DNA of 64,000 bases from Rhizophagus irregularis. Lineage: Eukaryota > Glomeromycota > Glomeromycetes > Glomerales > Glomeraceae. The stretch spans positions 1,054,001-1,118,000 of the forward strand of contig NC_089440.1 in assembly GCF_026210795.1 (NCBI RefSeq). The letters run 5' to 3'. Made by a program: the position numbers and the translations under genes. Below the pieces are notes generated by a model. The model did no database searches. It saw nothing but the letters and a program-made list of their open reading frames with translations, and was not told the DNA's origin. Below are positions 54,092-64,000 of the stretch, in pieces. Numbering within the stretch: position 1 is the stretch's first letter; the number at the start of each line of letters is the position of its first letter.

Positions 54092-55784
54092 GTTTACTTT
54101 TCCTTTTTCTTTGTCTTTGAAAAGAACTTTGTCACATTAATTTAAACTTCAGTAAACCGTTTTCTTTTTGAACGAACACATGAAATTTACACCGTTATTT
54201 CCATATAAGGGGTCTGAATCCGTGTTCGATCACGTGATTAATCGACCTTCCAGTTTTGTTTTAACTTTGTAGTAATTAAAAGCTAAAACGGAATCCTGTT
54301 TGTGATGGAATTTTTAGAAATAGATTTCCATATACCGTTGGTATAATAATCAATAGAACCATTTCAATGCAACGTATAAAGAACCTTCGCAGATATTAAA
54401 ACGATTAGGTAACTGCAAAGGGAAAGATTATCTTGTAGCATTTCTAGATAAAATGCTTCCTTTCACTTACTCGAGCTAGTATTCCTTTTCTGGTATTTTT
54501 TGCAAATAAAACGAATTTAATCAAAAGGTATTCGTGTATTCAAAGCTTAGTAATACTTTAGGAGATAAATATCGTCATTCGAGTGAATTTCACCATTCTC
54601 AAAAATGTTTTTTTTGCAAACACCGAGATGATGGTTTTAGTATTACTTCGGCCATCTCAATTGAAATTTCTTTCAGCATGTAGATACAAACCATATACTT
54701 GATTTTCGTGAATCTTCAAAATCCCGTAGTTATTCTATAGTTTCATTATAAGTTAACAATTTTACATATTAAACAATAATTATATAAAAAATAAATGAAA
54801 TTTAAAAAGTTGTGTAAATAGTACATGTATACAATATGTCAGAAAACTTTTGTATTGTTTCACTACTGGAATTTACACTCCATACTCGCTTACGGAAAAT
54901 TATGAACGAAAACCTGATGCTGTAGCTGAAGTATACTTTTACAATCGCATTTTACATGTGGACGATCAAAGATTTTGAAGGAAACTCGCCATCTAATGAA
55001 TAAATCAACTTTGGTTATCTATACATCTCAAAAATGTCAGCGATAAATTGGAATAAATTAATGATCCTTTCAGTAAGCGTAGAAGGACTTTAAAAAATTA
55101 CTAGAACCACACTTCAATACTGAATGAGCAAATTGATGATGCAATGGAAAACTAACTCATTTGATTCACCTTGTTTCAAAAAATTTCAAAACTTAAATCA
55201 AAATTATTCATCCGTCATTATTTCTTTAATTATCGGATGAAAGTACTTTAAGAGTTTAAGTGAAACTGAAAAGTTTTCATTCACTTCTAGAATGAAGTCA
55301 CCCGATTTTAATAACGGAACATAAGTTTGAACATTAAATGACAAGAAATCCCACAACAGAATCACAAGAATTCAAATTCATGTCTGAAAAATTTTAGAAT
55401 ACAACATCGAAAAGAATAACCAGAAATTAATAAAGAAACATTATTAATTTTTAAGATTGATGAAAATAATATAAAATACCTGTCAAATTGAAAGTATTTA
55501 CGTGAATTACAAAATTCAAATAAAGATATCCCTATGAAAACACAATTTCCATAAAATGTATTTAAAAAAATGTTTGACCATATATTATTCGAAAATCATT
55601 ATTTGTTTATAATTTTATTTGATATTAAATATTCGTAAGTCATATTGTAAACATAAACAAGCACTAACTTAACGTACAAATGATGTTCAAATAACATGTT
55701 TAACATAATGCGAAATGCAATCATTACATAATAAAATCAATTTACATATAATTGTAAAATTTATGACTTTTATTTCCTTTTACA
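54092..55784. other. Intergenic, 1.7 kb
   Basis: Begins with the likely promoter of the DUF2045 gene. I see no supported gene, TIR element or long tandem repeat. Confidence 0.45.
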
Positions 55785-56390
55785 TTATCGTTTTTTGACA
55801 GGTTTGCTTGAATTATTAGACATTCCAACATTTGTCTTTTTACGAGATGATCTACGAAGTGTTGGCTGTATAGGTGCTGTCGGAATTCCCTAATTACGAC
55901 ATTTCGGCATTACGACATATGTCGTAAATAATGCCGTAACCGTAATGTGGCGCCGTAATTAATCATGATCACGTGACTTTTACAAATGCTAAACGATCGA
56001 CAGGACTATCTCCTTTTTTGGAAATCTGTGTAACGTCACGTGATAAAACGCGAAAAAAAAAATTGACCCAGCATTACGAACTTGACTGAAATTAAGTTTA
56101 GTCTTATTCATTTACGGCATATATATTTATGACATTACGGCATTAAATTCAATTACAGCATTACGACGTCATGGTATTTACGATTTATGGCATTTAATTA
56201 CAGCATTACAGCACGTGCCGTAACCGTAAAAATAATTCTGATAGCATCTATAGTTGGCTGCGGTGTTGATTTTCTAATGTTAACAATGTCAACAGAATAA
56301 ATATTAATAAAATCAATTTTTTATTACATATTTAAAAGATACATACAAATTTGAAGATTTATTTGGATTCTTTATAATTGCACTAGTCGA
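55785..56390 (-). pseudogene. C-terminal gene fragment split by a MITE
   Basis: Two exon pieces, about 56390-56347 (SAIIKNPNKSSN, donor TT|GTATGT) and 56273-55785, after ACATTAG, read KSTPQPTLRRSSRKKTNVG and end SSKPVKKR-stop once the 384-bp MITE (55869-56252) and one 8-bp duplication are removed. The basic SRKKT end suggests a nuclear or nucleic-acid-binding tail, but the protein cannot be named. No upstream coding region is visible to the right, so this is either a relic or the last exons of a gene with a distant body. Confidence 0.35.
55869..56252. mobile_element. 384-bp hAT-like MITE
   Basis: The ends TATAGGTGCTGTCGGAATT and an imperfect inverted counterpart (AATTCTGATAGCATCTATA) are flanked by GTTGGCTG on both sides (55861-55868, 56253-56260), an 8-bp duplication. 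The interior is rich in ATTACGGC/GCCGTAAT words and contains TGTAACGTCACGTGAT. No ORF. Confidence 0.88.
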
Positions 56391-56470
56391 AATCAAAAAT
56401 TTCGGTCATGTGACTTTTGGCTAAATTTCAGCCAAACTGTGACCAAAGTTTCGACACATGACTTTTCTAA
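56378..56470. repeat. Short inverted-repeat element
   Basis: GTCGAAA..GGTCATGTGACTTTTGGCT and its imperfect inverse (AGCCAAACTGTGACC..TTTCGAC) form a ~90-bp hairpin next to the MITE at 55869-56252. Limits are approximate. Confidence 0.5.
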
Positions 56471-57436
56471 TATCACTAATTTCTGATTTATTTTATTTTA
56501 TTTTATTTCTGAGAGAGGAGTAACCAATAACAAACATAATAGAAGTTAACAACTACAAGTAGTGAAAAACTATACTATTAGGGTACTGTGATTATTAATC
56601 TCGTATAATAGGACCTCACCTTTTGAACTACACTACTCTAACAGTAAAACTACACTACTGATAAAGGACTGAACATAAAAAACAATTAAAACTAAAAAAG
56701 AAGAGATCTGTATTATTCTTTTGACCAATAAAGGCCGCCACCTGTAAATACTGACATAGGTGGAGTGGTTCACACTATTCTAATTGTTGTACGATGGTAA
56801 TTTAAGTTTGTACAAGGGGTGTCCAAAAATTAAAATGTATTAAAATACTAGTCTAAGGGTAAAATGTAACTTGGAGTATTATAAAAACAAGACTATCAGT
56901 TAGCCACCAGTATTTAATTAAAATCAACTGATAGTGTATAGATGTGAGTACTTAGTACGAGGTAAAAGGTCTACAACCTTCTTCAGTGGACTCAGGTAAT
57001 TTTAATTTTTTGATAGAATCCAATCATTTATTATAGGCTAAATGGAAATCTGCGTAAGATTGACGTTTGTTTGGTTAGCGTTCGAGTTTTTTAGTGTTAT
57101 CTGACGTTTCACCTTTGTAACGATGATAATGAGCATGAGAATTAATCACTGAAAAGTAATCGATTTTAAATTGAGCTAATTCCTACTTTAATGTTTTTAT
57201 TTGTTTGCTTGTTTTGAATTTATTTTTCATCTGCTGAGTTTATCTTGCAGTTGTGTTCGTCAGGTTGTTAAATTATTGATCGTTTTATGATAAAGGTTTT
57301 GAAAATCTATCAGATCTTTTGTCATACCTTCCAGGTATTCTATCCTTTTCTCGGATGTGTTCTAGAGCTTCACTCTTTTCATTAAGTTATTTTGATATTC
57401 TCATATGACTTTGTTTTGATCATGAAGTTCTTTACG
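56471..57436. other. Intergenic, unassigned
   Basis: No gene supported. Local features are a TTTTATTTTA run near 56485 and moderately less AT-rich sequence at 56740-57000. Confidence 0.35.
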
Positions 57437-57805
57437 TTATTTAATAACATTAACCCATTTTTTGCTTTCAGGTGCATAAAATTTTCCTTTAAGTTTTTCT
57501 TGTCTTTTAGAGACGTAAATTGGTTTATCAGTGACGTATAAAAAGAGATCATTAGGGATCAAAATACTCAGCATAAGGTGCCAAGTTTTTCCTTCTTCAG
57601 AAGGGATTGGAATTTGATTAGTATTTGAGAATTGAGCATCCAGTACTTGAACTGACAAGATCTTTTTATTTACCAGTGAGACCTTAATTGAGTCAAAGGG
57701 GATGGGGAATTTATAATCCTTTTTAATGTAAAGTGATGATTTTCTAGGTGTTGTATGGGTTTGTTGATATATTGTGAAAGTAAAAAAAGAAAATGATATT
57801 GTCAA
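57437..57805 (-). CDS. Hypothetical single-exon ORF
   Basis: 122 residues (MTISFSFFTFTIYQQTHTTP..). The first ~15 residues are hydrophobic. The rest alternates polar and hydrophobic residues, with no motif I recognise (..IKVSLVNKKILSVQVLDAQF, KPIYVSKRQEKLKGKFYAPE). The composition looks coding, but there are no neighbours or paralogues in the window to support it. It could be part of a degraded transposon. Confidence 0.35.
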   Translation of the reverse strand: MTISFSFFTFTIYQQTHTTPRKSSLYIKKDYKFPIPFDSIKVSLVNKKILSVQVLDAQFSNTNQIPIPSEEGKTWHLMLSILIPNDLFLYVTDKPIYVSKRQEKLKGKFYAPESKKWVNVIK

Positions 57806-57986
57806 ACACGATGTAATTGATCTATAATATTGTTAGCAGGTCGCTGAGTCTTAGGATATTGACTACGATTGTTAAAAATGGATTTGCAAGTGCGTTCAAA
57901 TCAAAGTTTTTGTTTGTTATTACAGTTATTTTTTGAACTTTGGTGATGTGTGCAAAAATTATCTAATCGTTTGTGATACATGCAGT

Positions 57987-58439
57987 TAGAGATGGGCATG
58001 TTATATAACAATATAAAATAGCACAATGTTATATAACATATATAACATATATAACAGTTATATAACATAAATAACAATGTGTAACAAATATAATACTGGC
58101 CAAAAAAATTGTATAGTGACTATAATTCTAGCCAAAATTATATTAAAAAATTTCTGATGTGATCAACGAAATAATTTCCTTTTTTGATTCTTGTGTAACA
58201 ACTGGCAAAGATTTTCTCAATTTTTATTGGGAGACAAAATTTCCTTTTTTGGATTTTGTGTAACGTCACGTGATATGTACCGAAATTAGAACTTAATTCC
58301 GGCTAACTTAAATTAATTTTGGCCAATTTTGTTATATAATGTTATATATGTTATATATGTTATATAACTAATATTAAAAAATGTTATATATGTTATATAT
58401 GTTATAAATGTTATATAACGTGTTATATGCCCATCTCTA
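57987..58439. mobile_element. 453-bp hAT-like MITE
   Basis: The ends TAGAGATGGGCATGTTATAT and ATATGCCCATCTCTA are inverted (the right end has a small insertion). CATGCAGT flanks both sides (57979-57986, 58440-58447). The interior has ATATGTTATATA arrays at both ends and a central CTTTTTTGGATTTTGTG..CGTCACGTGAT core. No ORF. Confidence 0.9.
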
Positions 58440-58447
58440 CATGCAGT

Positions 58448-59601
58448 AATTGTTGTAAATATAATAATATTCGTGTCTATTAGCTAAATATGAAATATTA
58501 TAAAAAATTCTAAGGCAATTTGAGTAAACATGTTTTTTGTATTTATTAACCTATTGGTTGAATAAATGGGTCACGTGAAAATGTTTGTTATTGATATTGT
58601 TTGTGTGAGTTTGAGTAGAGTTTTTAATTTTGTAAAATAATTCTATAAATTTTTGATATGTACAGTATAATACAACCTCGTCTATTTAAAGATATTATAT
58701 ATGGAACGGAAATAGTATATGTACTATAATTGTACTCAGAATTAAATTTATGTATAATATTATGTTGGCAAGGAACAAAAATGCCAAAATGAAAACGATA
58801 TAGAAGTTAAAGAAAGTTTTTGTGCGTGTATTTTTGTATAGAATTTAGTCAGCATGTGATTTAATAAGAAAATATCTATCTAATAATTTAGAATGGATAA
58901 GATTAAAATATTTTTTTGAATTGGGCGTGGAATATGATAAAAAAGTGTTGTAACATTTTACTAATCTGATATTTCAGATTAGAAATACTACATGTGGAAT
59001 TGTAGCTAATAGAGGTCTTTTTCATATGGTAATTATTTGTGTGTATTTTAAGATGAATACCATTAGTGTTTATAAAGTGATCAGCTAACTCAAAAAAAAA
59101 ACTTTTGATCTTCTGATTTCATAAATCTTATTACATCCAGCCCGATTAGGTCAAGTCACATGAAATTTGTGAAAGGAGATATTGAAGGAAAATTTTTCCA
59201 CTGAAGTAGAATTTTGAGTTGTAAAAACCATACTATTCAGTAGACTATGTAAATATATAATAATAGCAAAAAACTACTTTTAAAAGACAGTTGTTATGAA
59301 AGAAGAATCTTTTCATAAGAAACCACCAAGTAGTTCTCTATCTTCTCAGTTGCTAAAAAGCGATAAAAGAGTAATTTTTTAAAAAAATTTTTTTTTACGG
59401 AATTCTATTAAAAAAAATGGAAAGGGGAAAGAGTTTTTTTTTTCACTAATTTTTGAAGTCAGTTGAACATATTCTATAAGCCGGCAAAGATTATCATGTA
59501 TATATATAATAATCTTTTTTATATATAACTTTGAAACTTTAAAAAAATGTTTTTTAAAGCTTTCGTTTTGAAACTTTTTTATTAAAAAAAAATTATTTTT
59601 A

Positions 59602-59632
<31 letters not shown>

Positions 59633-59809
59633 AGGTTTTGACTTCAGCTTTTGGCATTGAATAGGTGATTTTCATTTCGAATAACACTTCAAAACTTTAT
59701 TTTTTTTTAATTTATTAAATTTTTTTTTCTATTTTGTAAGTTTCGGCTTTGGTTGGCGTTGGATAGTTAAACTTTATTTTTTTTAAAAAAAAAATAATTT
59801 ATTTTTATA
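58448..59809. other. AT-rich intergenic region
   Basis: No gene supported. Homopolymer A and T tracts are frequent, and two related segments containing TTTTGTA(G/A)GTTT(T/C)G(A/G)CTT lie near 59630 and 59733. Confidence 0.4.
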
Positions 59810-60060
59810 GACAGGTTAAATATTATATTAATTATGAATTTGACAAAGTAACTTATATGTTAGCGTATATTTATTGGACTGCAAATGTTAGAAAAGATAA
59901 TGCAAGTCTTATCTCATTTCAAAAATTTGGAGTGCATGAATTCATTGATGCATTTGCTATAGACCATTGTGTAGGGTTTTTCAGATTAAAACTACTTATT
60001 ACGTGATAGATAAGGATATAGATTATACAGATGATGAGTTGTATACATACTATTAGTAAG
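59810..60060 (+). pseudogene. C-terminal relic of a Tnp2-like transposon gene
   Basis: The translation YYINYEFDKVTYMLAYIYWT..ISFQKFGVHEFIDAFAIDHC-VGFF parallels YYLVHEFNHQVYMLAYVQLT..FTQFRSKEFIDVRCLDHCIGFAKI at 16705-16890. A frameshift after VGFF leads to a stop, and the following bases still resemble the end YVIDKDIDYTDDE in another frame. Only this last exon remains. Confidence 0.65.
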
Positions 60061-60116
60061 AATAGTATATTTAATAAACAAATAATTTACATTTAGATTT
60101 CAAACATAAAATGGAT

Positions 60117-60292
60117 CAGCGCACAAAAAGTTTTTAGAAAAATTCTGGAAATCTTTTGAAAAATACTGAAATCTGCAGTAAAATGTCCAAAATTATTTAA
60201 GATTTAAAAGATTTTACCAGATTTTTCAAAAATCTTTCAGAAAATCTGGCAAAATTTAAATAGATTTTGTGCACTGAAACGGATGGGCTCAT
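60117..60292. repeat. ~175-bp inverted-repeat element
   Basis: The ends CAGCGCACAAAAA and TTTTGTGCACTG are inverted. The interior is also self-complementary in part (GATTTT/AAAATC words). No clear target duplication. Confidence 0.5.
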
Positions 60293-63200
60293 TTATCTGT
60301 ATATTTAACATTTGAAATACATATATAAAATGATTAAATTACTAGACAGTAGACATCTATATAACCATTATTTATCAATTATTTACTATTACATTTTACA
60401 GATAATTATCAAATAAAGAATGATATTTCTATGAATTTATATATAATACTATATAAGGAATTATATATAACATATTTTACCTAAGGGAGGGATAAGCTTT
60501 TATATTAAAGTGATATTAGATAATATCTGATAGTGTTTTTATACATTACGTGTATTAAAAGTTTAAAAAAAAATCATTTTATGCATTTTTTTTAAAACTT
60601 TTTTTAATTTTCTTCCTTCTCCTTCCCTTTCCTTTTATTCTTATTTTCCTTCTTCTCCTTTCTCTTTTTTTGTTCTCCTTTCCCTTTCCTCTTTCATTTC
60701 CTTTTTTCTCTTACACACGTCAAATGATCAAAAATAGGCAAAAAAAATGGTGCAAATCGCATAAACTATTCGCAAATTTGTATAAACTATTTACAAATAG
60801 TATAGGTTAATTCGTAAATAGCCGAAAACAGCCAAGAATAGCCAAGAATAGCCAAGAATAGCCACTGCTTTTCACGCCATTTTTTTTGCCGATTTTTAGC
60901 ATTTCGACCTGTGTTATCTCCTATAGATTTGAATTTTTTTGGTTATATGTAGAGTTTATGATATTTTAAAAGTATATATCTTCAAATTTTTACTTTTTTT
61001 AATGAAATATATTTCATTAACATTTTCATTGTTTTCTTTTGTAGGTTCAAGATGCCCATTTAAAAGGCTTGGATAAGTTTTTAAAGAACAAAAAACTAAA
61101 GATTTGTAAATACAAATTTTGGTTTTTTTTTCTTTTTTTTAATATTATGAATAGTTACTAATAACTTTTTTTTTTAAATTCAGGTAGGCTTTTAAGTTCT
61201 GAAAAATGGAAAATCAAAATTTATAAGTAACTATGAATCTTGATTTTTTTTATTTTTTTTTTTAATATTATCCCTTAAATGGTGAGACACTGCAGACAAA
61301 TTTGCCTGCAATTTTACTGAAAATTCAATTCTTATTTAATTTTATGAAAAATAAAGTTATTTTAATAAAATTTTTTTTTTGCAAAGAGTTTAAATTATAA
61401 TTTATGTGACAATAATTATTATTTATTAATTTCATATTAAAAGATTGAAGATTAACTATTGGTCAAAAGTTGTATTTTTTAGAATAACAAAAAATTTGAA
61501 AAATTTTGCATTTAACTTTAATAATCTCATTGGAATTTGATTATGACTATATTAAAGTTTAATAGAATATGTAGATTTTGCTATGTGGAACAACTTTTAT
61601 TATTATGATTTTTAATGTTTAGAACTGGCAATTTGACTTTACATAGAATTCTAAAAAAAGAATTATTTTTATAAATTTGTAAAAAAATGCATAAAGTTAA
61701 ATTTTATCATCTTTATTTTGTTTATTAGTTCAATTATTATTACATTGATAAATAGAGTTTAATTGATATAACTGCCAGTTTGATTTTATTTATTTATCAA
61801 TAATAATAAGTAAATTTCTAATTATAGTTAAAAGTTGATTACTTCTTATTTTTACATGTTGAAGATCTAGATTAACAAATATTTTTCAACCAGTATAATT
61901 GCTGATTGAATGGTATTTTACCTGTATTATATTGCATTATACGGATTTTTTTAATAAATATAAATATCTGAATATTTTTTATTTTGAAAATTAATAAAAT
62001 TGTGGTTTATAAACCTTGATATTTAAGTTTAATAGGTAATTATATTTATCAATCATTACTTCAGTAATTCTTATAATGTTAATTGATTTTGAATAAATTA
62101 CTATATTTAAGTATCATTTTGATATTTTCAGAATTTTTATCTTTTTTTGGTTAATATTGAAATGTTTTGATATACTTATAAATGCGTTTTTAGATAATAA
62201 TAATATTATTATATTTAACACTTTTTTTTTGATATTCAAATCCATTCTGTCCAGTATTCACAATATTAAGTTAAAAAATCTTTTACTTTTTTAAAGTTTC
62301 AAAAGTTTGTCTTTTTTGAGTAATAAGTTACCATTTTTTATTTTTTTGTAATATCAACAACATATTTAAGTTTAAATATATTAGGTTTATATAATTCATC
62401 AAGTTTATTATATTCAAAAAATACAGTAAAATTTGGAAAAAATATTATAATGAATATATTAATGAATATATTAGTGCAAGAGAAAAGAGAAAAATTTTAA
62501 TATAAAAGTGGTAAGAAGAAGAAAATGTATTATATTGATTGAAGCTTATAAAATAATTTATTGTATTAGATAATCTTAAATTTATATCTGATAATTATAT
62601 ACTATGTATGATAACTGGAAGATTAAAAATTTACTTATTTTAAAAGTAGATTATATAACTTATATTTAGTTTTTATCAAAATTTAATTAGATTAAAGATT
62701 AATTTGCTTAGTAATTTTAAGATTAAAATAATAATGCTTAGCAATTATAATAAAATCTTTACTTAAAACTATAAGAATTTTTTTAGAAATTTTATAAATT
62801 GTATAGTTATATACTTATATTTTAAAAAACTAGGCATTTATTTTTATTAATTATAAAAATTAAGAATTTTTTAAAGAAAAAATTTAATAAATAATACTTT
62901 TTATAATTAAACAGAATTATTTTAAAAATATAAATTAAATTAAAAATATTAAATTAATTAAAATAAATAATATTATATTTATTTTAAATATATTATTACC
63001 AGCTATAATTTTAATCTGAAATTACTTTAAAAATATAAATTATTATTTTAATATTTAATAGTTATTATTAATAATATTTATACTAAAAAACAGTTTATAT
63101 AAATATTTAATTAAAAACAATTTCTGGTTAAATAGAATTATAATATTATTTAAATTAAATAACTACTAGTAGTAAATAATTTTAATAAACCTTATAGTAA

Positions 63201-63410
63201 AAAAAAAAAATACCGTATATATATATATATAATTAAAACAAATATACATATATAAATATAATTTTATTATAATTATTTTCATTTACAATTTTATTTACTA
63301 ATTCAAATAACAAATTAACTCAAGATAGGCAAAAACTATATAAAAATACAAAAAAAAGACAGTTAATAAAATATTCTTCTATTAATTTCAAAAGACCTTT
63401 TTTTACTTAC
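60293..63410. other. Very AT-rich intergenic region
   Basis: No gene supported over 3.1 kb. Present are a pyrimidine tract (60600-60715, TTCCTTCTCC-like), three tandem AAGAATAGCC units (60832-60865) and a TA run near 63212. The 3' end of the Ert1-like gene (last coding bases and terminator) must lie in the right part, but I could not place it. Confidence 0.4.
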
Positions 63411-64000
63411 ATTTCCAACTATTGCTAAAGGAATATCAAAAATATCTCTTTTGATAGTGAAACAAAAGGTACATGGCACTGGCATATCTGTGGCACTTTT
63501 TAAAATGCAAGTTGTCATAACTGATTGTCTAGAATTATCAAATGCATGAGCTGCAAACTTTTCCCAATATTCTACTGCTGATTGCTTATCCATAACCTTT
63601 AACCAATAATATAAAATTTATTTATTATTAATAATATAATAATTAAAAAGTAAATTCTTACAATACAATGATCAAAAATTATTAATAAAGCTATACCTCA
63701 TATATATAAGTTGTTTTTCCAAGTAACTGGTCTTTTGACCATTGAGTCAACAAAGAAAATTCTTTTCCTACTAAAGCAATTTCTCCAGTTCTACGCCAAA
63801 CCACCGTTGGTGTACCAGAAAAGCTTATTAATTTCTCAAATTCCTAATATAATGTATTATAATGAGAACAGATTATAGAAAGCAAAACTTTCAGTCTAAT
63901 TAAGATAAAAATTACACACTAATATTGTTCTTTGAAAACATTTTTCCACTAAAATTAAATCTTCTTCGGTAAGATTCATTATAAGTGCAATAAATGATGG
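63411..64000 (-). CDS. Ert1/AcuK-like transcription regulator, partial (PAS region)
   Basis: Three exons run in from the window edge: 64000-63920, 63843-63697 and 63596-63411, with in-phase GT..AG junctions. They read [38 protein letters not shown] then [20 protein letters not shown], and [20 protein letters not shown].., [20 protein letters not shown]. This is the C-terminal PAS-containing region of the fungal Ert1/AcuK/Rds2 family, zinc-cluster regulators of gluconeogenesis. The Zn2Cys6 domain would lie upstream, outside the window. A donor (AAT|GTAAGT) at the end implies at least one more short exon to the left, which I could not identify. Confidence 0.78.

Noticed and set aside
60600-60720. 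Pyrimidine tract as coding or regulatory sequence
   Set aside because: Low complexity only; no reading frame or conserved site.
1-64000. CRISPR arrays, bacterial operons, tRNA or rRNA genes
   Set aside because: The tandem repeats lack unique spacers of constant size, genes have introns, and no tRNA or rRNA signature was seen.

Overview
The window is eukaryotic nuclear DNA and is very AT-rich. Its genes have short AT-rich introns with GT..AG ends. The best supported genes are fungal: Sec61 beta, an NRAMP metal transporter, the autophagy protease ATG4, a KIAA0930/DUF2045 protein and an Ert1/AcuK-type PAS regulator. Compact multi-exon genes set among many transposons, Tnp2/Plavaka-like transposase relics and lineage-restricted families suggest an arbuscular mycorrhizal fungus (Glomeromycotina, Rhizophagus-like). 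That assignment is inference. I see no rRNA, tRNA or CRISPR array.

Layout. Positions 1-13 kb hold small, poorly known gene families, mostly on the minus strand: a hypothetical gene, a RanGAP-like LRR protein with an acidic repeat tail, an unknown 492-codon gene and its broken partial copy, two small basic/coiled-coil paralogues and an AT-hook protein. Several of these carry one isolated in-frame stop. Positions 13.3-17 kb hold a decayed Tnp2-like transposase. Positions 17-20.2 kb are repeats and foldback elements.

Positions 20.25-41.43 kb are one nested transposon stack. A full-length but mutated LINE (ORF1; ORF2 = APE endonuclease-RT-RNase H) is flanked by a 16-bp target duplication. A Ty3/gypsy-type LTR retrotransposon of 12.7 kb has inserted into its ORF2 with a 4-bp ACGT duplication, and a 244-bp MITE with an 8-bp duplication has inserted into its RNase H region. 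The LTR element looks young: its two ~1.38-kb LTRs are nearly identical and its ORFs are open.

The most interesting object is the LTR element's pol ORF. After reverse transcriptase and RNase H it continues into a P-loop kinase domain of the thymidylate/deoxynucleoside kinase type. Integrase is a separate downstream ORF. Gag and protease share one frame, separated by a single TGA followed by CTA, a known readthrough context. The protease stop overlaps the pol start as ATGA. A retroelement with its own nucleotide kinase could raise local dTTP supply for reverse transcription; that role is inference.

Positions 41.4-45.9 kb hold TIR and foldback elements (pogo-like with TA duplications, and a 527-bp palindrome). 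Positions 45.9-54.1 kb are the conserved gene island: Sec61 beta (-) and NRAMP (+) are divergent, followed by ATG4 (-) and KIAA0930-like (-). Positions 54-63.4 kb are gene-poor, with two hAT-like MITEs, a truncated exon split by one of them, and a transposase relic. The right edge enters an Ert1/AcuK-like gene (-).
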